Position numbers and translations under genes: made by a program. DNA of 64,000 nucleotides from NCBI RefSeq assembly GCF_965363235.1, contig NC_134851.1, positions 20,674,347 to 20,738,346 of the forward strand. Direction: 5' to 3'. Under the pieces are notes generated by a model that ran no database searches, was not told the DNA's origin, and saw only the letters and a program-made list of their open reading frames with translations. Positions 59,076 through 64,000 of this stretch are shown here, piece by piece. How positions within the stretch are numbered: position 1 is the first letter of the stretch; the number at the start of each line of letters is the position of its first letter. The DNA comes from Mytilus galloprovincialis (taxonomy: Eukaryota; Mollusca; Bivalvia; Mytilida; Mytilidae).

Positions 59076-60391
59076 TTTGTAGATGCGTTTTTAGTACACG
59101 TTTATAAGTGATATGAAGTATCATTATAAAAACAACACGACGTTGAAGAAAAATCTGAAACAGTTCACCTGGACAACAAATGAAGTAATTGACGTTATAC
59201 GATTGAAATGAATGTAGAAAGCACACGAAAAACTAATAAGAGTGATATGGCATGTGAAACGGATTGTGTCATGTTTTATACGCTTTATTATATATTTCAA
59301 CAGGAGAGTTGCTTTCTGATCCCTAGCACCTGGGTTACCGTCAGTTCTACTTCTGTCTTCCTGTATTTGCTTGCTGTTGTTTTAAAAATATTTTGTTTAT
59401 TGTATTTGTTTGTCTGTTTTGCATGGTATTTAATTGAGTTCTTTTTTATAGTTGCATTTCTTGCGCCAGAAAATATAAAAATTCTACGTTTGTGACGTCA
59501 CATTCCATTCGTCATTCGTCGTTCAATAAATTGCGTCACGTCCAAATTACCGTTCATTTACGACCCATTTTGCGGAAAATATTTATTGAGAAGATTTGCA
59601 TAAACTATAACGGACTTCATGTAAAAGTAAAGTAAAACAAAATGTCAGGGGTGTGATAAAGGGTATGATAAAGGGTGTGCATCAAAGTTGCGCGATATGA
59701 ATTAAACAGCAAGCTATTTATCAAATATTAAAAACTACTGTATTTACTACTTAATGTATGGTACATGTCAATATCACACTGTGTAACTGATTATATACAA
59801 TGTATGCACTGCAGTGTAAACACCAAAAAGATCAATTCAAAAAAATATTTTTAAATTTTGCATGTACTAATATTTACATAAAGTAAGGCATATTTTACTT
59901 TGTAACATATTTGATTATTCTATAACAGAAGGGGACAGAATCTGGTTGTTTAAATGTTATTTTCAAATCTTATCTACTGGTATGATAAGTATAATCCTGG
60001 TACCTTTGATAACTAAGCAGTTTGTTCAAAATGTCCACTAAATAAGCTATTGCTTTCAAAATTGTATCGTGATATGAAAATAAGGGTATTGCAAACGGTA
60101 TTGCCAGATGAAATTTTCTTTACTTAATGTTAGAGAATTGATAAAACGTTGGCATATGTTGAAGCAATTGCCACGGAAATATTAATCTCTTTCAGCAATA
60201 ACTTTAATAGGATAATGTAACAACATCGTTTTCGCAGCTGGCTATTGAATTCGATTCCGTCAATGACGATTTTTATTGTGGTATTATGTCATTTGAAATA
60301 ACATTGTTATGCAATCAAAAATATGTAACAATCTTGCACTAAAAATAAGACATGTTACAAATATCTGTTATAATTACACCTTATGTAAGAA
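59076..60391. other. No gene recognised
   Basis: The hydrophobic 95-codon frame at 59208-59495 has no recognisable domain or flanking splice logic. A TGACGTCA palindrome lies near 59495. I cannot assign a function. Confidence 0.35.
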
Positions 60392-60870
60392 TAGAATTGA
60401 GAATGGAAATGGGGAATGTGTCAAAGAGACAACAACCCGACCAAATTAAAAACAACAGCAGAGGGTCTTCAATGTAGCGAGAAATTCCCGCATCCGGAGG
60501 CGTCCTTCAGCTGGCCCCTAAACAAATATATACTAGTCCAGTGATAATGAACGCCATACTAATTTCCAAATTGTACACAAGAAACTAAAATTAAAATAAT
60601 ACAAGACTAACAAAGGCCAGAGGCTCCTGACTTGGGACAGGCGCAAAAAACATGTTTGTGAGATCTCAACCCTCCCCCTATACCTCTAACCAATGTAGAA
60701 AAGTAAACGTATAACAATACGCACATTAAAATTCAGTTCAAAAGAAGTCCGAGTCTGATGTCAGAAGATGTAACCAAAGAAAATAAACAAAATGACAATA
60801 ATACATAAATAACAACAGACTACTAGCAGTTAACTGACATGCCAGCTCCAGACTTCAATTAAACTGACTG
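60392..60870 (+). repeat. Dispersed repeat family B, longest copy
   Basis: It begins GAATTGAGAATGGAAATGGG and includes GACAACAACCCGACC, CGCATCCGGAGGCGTCCTTC, CCTGACTTGGGACAGGCGC and CTCAACCCTCCCCCTATACC. It ends near CATGCCAGCTCCAGACTTC. Confidence 0.75.
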
Positions 60871-61150
60871 AAAGATTATGATTTCATCATATGAACATCA
60901 GGCACAATCCTTCCCGTTAGGGGTTTACTGGGTTTTTGATTGGTTGATAGACAGTGTATTTTTCACCAATTTACTGTTATCAAATGAATATCGTTCATTT
61001 TTTAACGCCGCCGGGGTATTTGCAAAAAGGATATGCCTTTTTTACCCTCTCTGCCGTGGTATTTGCCAAAAAATACTCTTTCCGACTGGACGCTTGCAAC
61101 GTCACGATCACCAAGACGTTTTTCAACGTTAACATTCGGTGTATTTAAAC

Positions 61151-61288
61151 ATATATAGCATGTTCTTGAGGGGTATTTGCGTAAAATACCAGTCTTGAGA
61201 ATGAATTTCCCTCGCCTTACGGCTCGCTAAATTTAACATTCTCTTGACTGGTATTTTTCGCTAATACCCCTCCCTAACATGATATATC
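61151..61288. repeat. Foldback palindrome
   Basis: GAGGGGTATTTGCG and AAATACCAGTC at the left pair with GACTGGTATTT and CGCTAATACCCCTC at the right. The centre is TCGCCTTACGGCTCGC. The same style as 18421-18558 and 37897-38032, but with different arms. Confidence 0.65.
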
Positions 61289-61849
61289 TGTTTACAAACA
61301 TCTGTCAACAAATAAATTCATTGACGGAATGATAAGAAAATTACGTAACACTACTACATCTCTGACGCATAAGGATATTTCTATGCTAACGGATTGAGTA
61401 TTTTGTTTGTTTGTATAAGATATATTCTATTTTGTTTTTCAAACAGGTAATGCACACATTATCTAAATTATTCTCCTAGCTATGTGTTTGGCGAAGCACC
61501 GGTATAGTTATTATATCTTCAACACTTGTACATGTATATGTGTATTTAAAGTCTCAATTAATTTATAAAAGTATCCTTTTTTGAGAGAGAGGTATCAGAA
61601 ATAAAGCCCTGTCAATTATAATATAACTAGTATTTTGTTTATAGAGTATGAGTGTATTGGGATTAACATTGACGATATATTACATATTTGTGATTTGAAG
61701 TCTCTTATTGTTAAAATTGTTTTTTCTTCTCTGACTTGTACAGTATGATTGTATTATTATCCTCTTGGTTTTGTATTGTAATTGGATAAATATCAGTTTG
61801 ACAAATTCTAATGTTGATCATTGAGAACCTTGATAATTCGTAACAATAG

Positions 61850-62078
61850 AACATGATAAAATAGTAAAATCATTAAAATACTGAAATCTGAGAGGAAAAT
61901 TCAAAATAGAAAGTCCATAATCAAATGGCAAAATCATAAGATAAAATATATTACACGAATGGACAACACTGTCATATTCCTGACTTGGTACAAGAATTTC
62001 CTTATGTAGAAAATAGTGCATTGAACATGGTATTATAGCGCTATACCTCTCACTTGTATGACAGTCGCATCAAATGCC
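61850..62078 (-). repeat. Dispersed repeat family C copy
   Basis: It carries AAAATACTGAAATCTGAGAG, AAAGTCCATAATCAAATGGC, CATATTCCTGACTTGGTAC, CTCTCACTTGTATGACAGTC. A MITE-interior fragment (GTTGATCATTGAGAA) abuts its left side at 61797-61850. Confidence 0.65.
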
Positions 62079-62799
62079 AGTATATTGATAGCGATGCGTT
62101 AATAGGTAAAATTGTCAAAATAGGGGAAATCAGTCAACACCGTGTCACAACCTCAATCACAACAAAAACAAAACAAAATTCAGGTGATTTTCACATTGAT
62201 ATCTCTCTGCTGTGTTATGAACCACCTGTAAAATGGTAAATATCATACTCATTAACCCATTTCTCTGACGTCAGTCTATTGTTCTAACAGTGGATTATTT
62301 TTCAAGTATCCACTGTCCACCAAGTTATATCATAAATTTAAACTTTTATTTTACGATATGTTATCCTCTCAAAAACGAGTGATTGATTCAAGGCTCGAAC
62401 TCGCGCGTATTTTTGTCAGTCAAGTTTGTGGTTTATGCATGACTCTATTATACCTGGCATATATTTTATGTAAGATACTTGGTGTTTTCTTTGTAAAACA
62501 TGTGAAGTGTTGATTTCATTGATTTTCTTGATTTTCCCGTTCTCACATCATTTGGGTGAATTTGATTTTGTCAGGCTTCACTTTCAATTATTCTTTGTAT
62601 ATTCTGAGTGGGTTGAATGTTTATTTATTTGATTGATTAACATTACCTTTCATGTGTATGCTCTAAGATTTTACTCAAATATTTATGTCTGATTTATACC
62701 ATACTTAAAATCATCATATAATCACATAACATTAAAAAGTAACAATTAGTTCCCTTTTAACGATTGTAACCTACTGAATCGGACTATTTACCGGTTTTG

Positions 62800-62900
62800 T
62801 AATAACATGAGCATCACGAAAGGTGAAACATGTGAAGTAAGATCTGCCTACCGTTCCGGAGTACTTCAAATCATGATGGTTTTCTGTTGTTCTTGTACCC
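62800..62900 (+). mobile_element. Penelope-like element tail fragment
   Basis: A diverged start of the tail segment (AACATGAGCATCACGAAAGG, then CTACCGTTCCGGAGTACTTC). It lacks both the RT and the tail end. Confidence 0.5.
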
Positions 62901-62937
62901 CTATTTGTGACATTTTGGTCAAGCATCATTGCCATAT

Positions 62938-63215
62938 ATAATGATGCGACTGTCGTACAAGTGAGAGGATTAACGCTTTAAAACCAGGTTCAATAAACCA
63001 TTTTCTACATAAGAAAATGTCTGTACCAAGTTAGGAATATGACAGTTGTTGTCTATTTATTTGATGTGTTTTATCATTTTATTTTGATATTGGGTCTGGC
63101 GTATAAAATTATAATCCTGGTACTTTTGATAACTATTTAGGGAGTATTCGTTTTGAATTTTCCTCGGAGTTCAGTATTTTTGTGAATTTACTTTTCAGCA
63201 CCTTAGACTCGTTAT
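62938..63215 (+). repeat. Dispersed repeat family C, longest copy
   Basis: It starts TAATGATGCGACTGTCG and TACAAGTGAGAGGATTAACG, with CTGTACCAAGTTAGGAATAT inside, and ends TTTTCCTCGGAGTTCAGTAT. Confidence 0.7.
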
Positions 63216-63634
63216 AATGAATTAACATTCAGAATCTGCTTTTGACTAGACGCCATCAAATAATTCATCGACATGATCCACGAAAACAACCGACGGTCAT
63301 ACAACCCGATATGAACATAGATATAAATATGAATAGGCAGGCACTTGGAATAGTCTTTTGACGACTTGATTAGAAATATTTGATTTTCATGTTATAGATT
63401 AGAATATGAAGAATGTATATCGTCATTTTATATTATAATAATGATTTCATTTAGGGCCGGATCATCAACGAAATGTTTATTCTTAGTGTCTCCCGTGTTT
63501 CATTTTTTTCAGTGATGATATTCTATTCTGTTTAATGAATAAACATAATCGTGCTAAGGCCAAAAATCGAGGTAACGTGAATACAGATTCAAGTGAGCTT
63601 GAATTAATGTCTTCCAAGCAAACAATACATAAGG

Positions 63635-63825
63635 CATAGATTACCTAAGCTGTATTTGGCAAAACTTGTAGGAATTTTGGTCCTCAATGCTCTTCAACGT
63701 CGTACTTCATTTGGCCTTTTTAACTTTTTTTGGATTCGAGCGTCACTGATGAGTCTTTTAGTGACGAAACGCGCGTCTGGCGTATATACTAAATTTAGTC
63801 CTGGTATCTTTAGTTTACTATCAGC
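63635..63825 (+). repeat. Dispersed repeat family D copy
   Basis: It contains GCATAGATTACCTAAGCTGT, CGAGCGTCACTGATGAGTC, GTGACGAAACGCGCGTCTGG and TTTAGTCCTGGTATCTTTAG. The 68-codon frame here is by-product. Confidence 0.7.
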
Positions 63826-64000
63826 AATGGTTGCAATCTTTGGTCTGATTAAACTGCGCTAAACAGATTTATAGTAGCGCAATATGGTTCTATCTTTTGC
63901 TTTTGAAATATTTGAAACAAAACCACATCATGTTATAATTATACGTTAAATTCGCAGATTATGCCCGCTAAAAAGCCTCATTTTTAAAATGTAATGACAG

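Noticed and set aside
1-64000. LTR retroelements, Polintons or other virus-like elements
   Set aside because: I looked for long direct terminal repeats, capsid, protease, integrase and family B polymerase signatures and saw none. The RT-bearing sequences fit LINE or Penelope-like groups.

Overview
The window looks like nuclear DNA of a marine bivalve, most likely a mussel (Mytilus-like). It is very AT-rich and has one intron-containing neuropeptide-type receptor gene. The rest is packed with non-LTR retrotransposons, Penelope-like fragments, MITEs, foldback elements and dispersed repeats of a kind common in mussels. The species call is inference from the repeat types and composition, not from a search.

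Layout. 1-3.6 kb (minus): LINE A, with an intact ORF1 and an open ORF2 (endonuclease + reverse transcriptase) that runs off the left edge. 6.1-12.4 kb (minus): LINE B, an L1/Tx1-type element with a zinc-knuckle ORF1, an unexplained middle ORF and a full endonuclease-RT ORF2. 12.4-20 kb: non-genic DNA with several terminal-inverted-repeat (TIR) or palindromic elements and a 128-bp tandem repeat. 20.1-31.1 kb (minus): a complete class A GPCR gene that I assemble from six coding exons (337 aa) with consistent splice sites and phases. Its introns hold a dead LINE fragment, two short TIR elements, a Penelope-like scrap and dispersed repeats. 31-48 kb: no gene recognised; a Penelope-like relic nested in a TIR element, foldbacks, other TIR elements and repeat families. 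48.7-54.5 kb: a roughly 5-kb array of diverged units carrying 26 copies of a 14-bp palindrome-like motif that resembles an RFX X-box, often next to a YY1-like motif. It ends in (AAT)n and a cluster of identical hairpins, then a minisatellite-bearing element whose inverted copy lies 13 kb upstream. 54.5-64 kb: no gene recognised; a second Penelope-like relic and further dispersed repeats.

Only the GPCR is a host gene I can support. The two LINEs are the only other convincing coding regions. The observations most worth following are: (1) the X-box/YY1-like array; (2) the middle ORF of LINE B, whose stop overlaps the ORF2 start as ATGA; (3) the same-frame TAG between ORF1 and ORF2 of LINE A, with no ATG ahead of the endonuclease; and (4) the receptor itself, with DRM in place of DRY.
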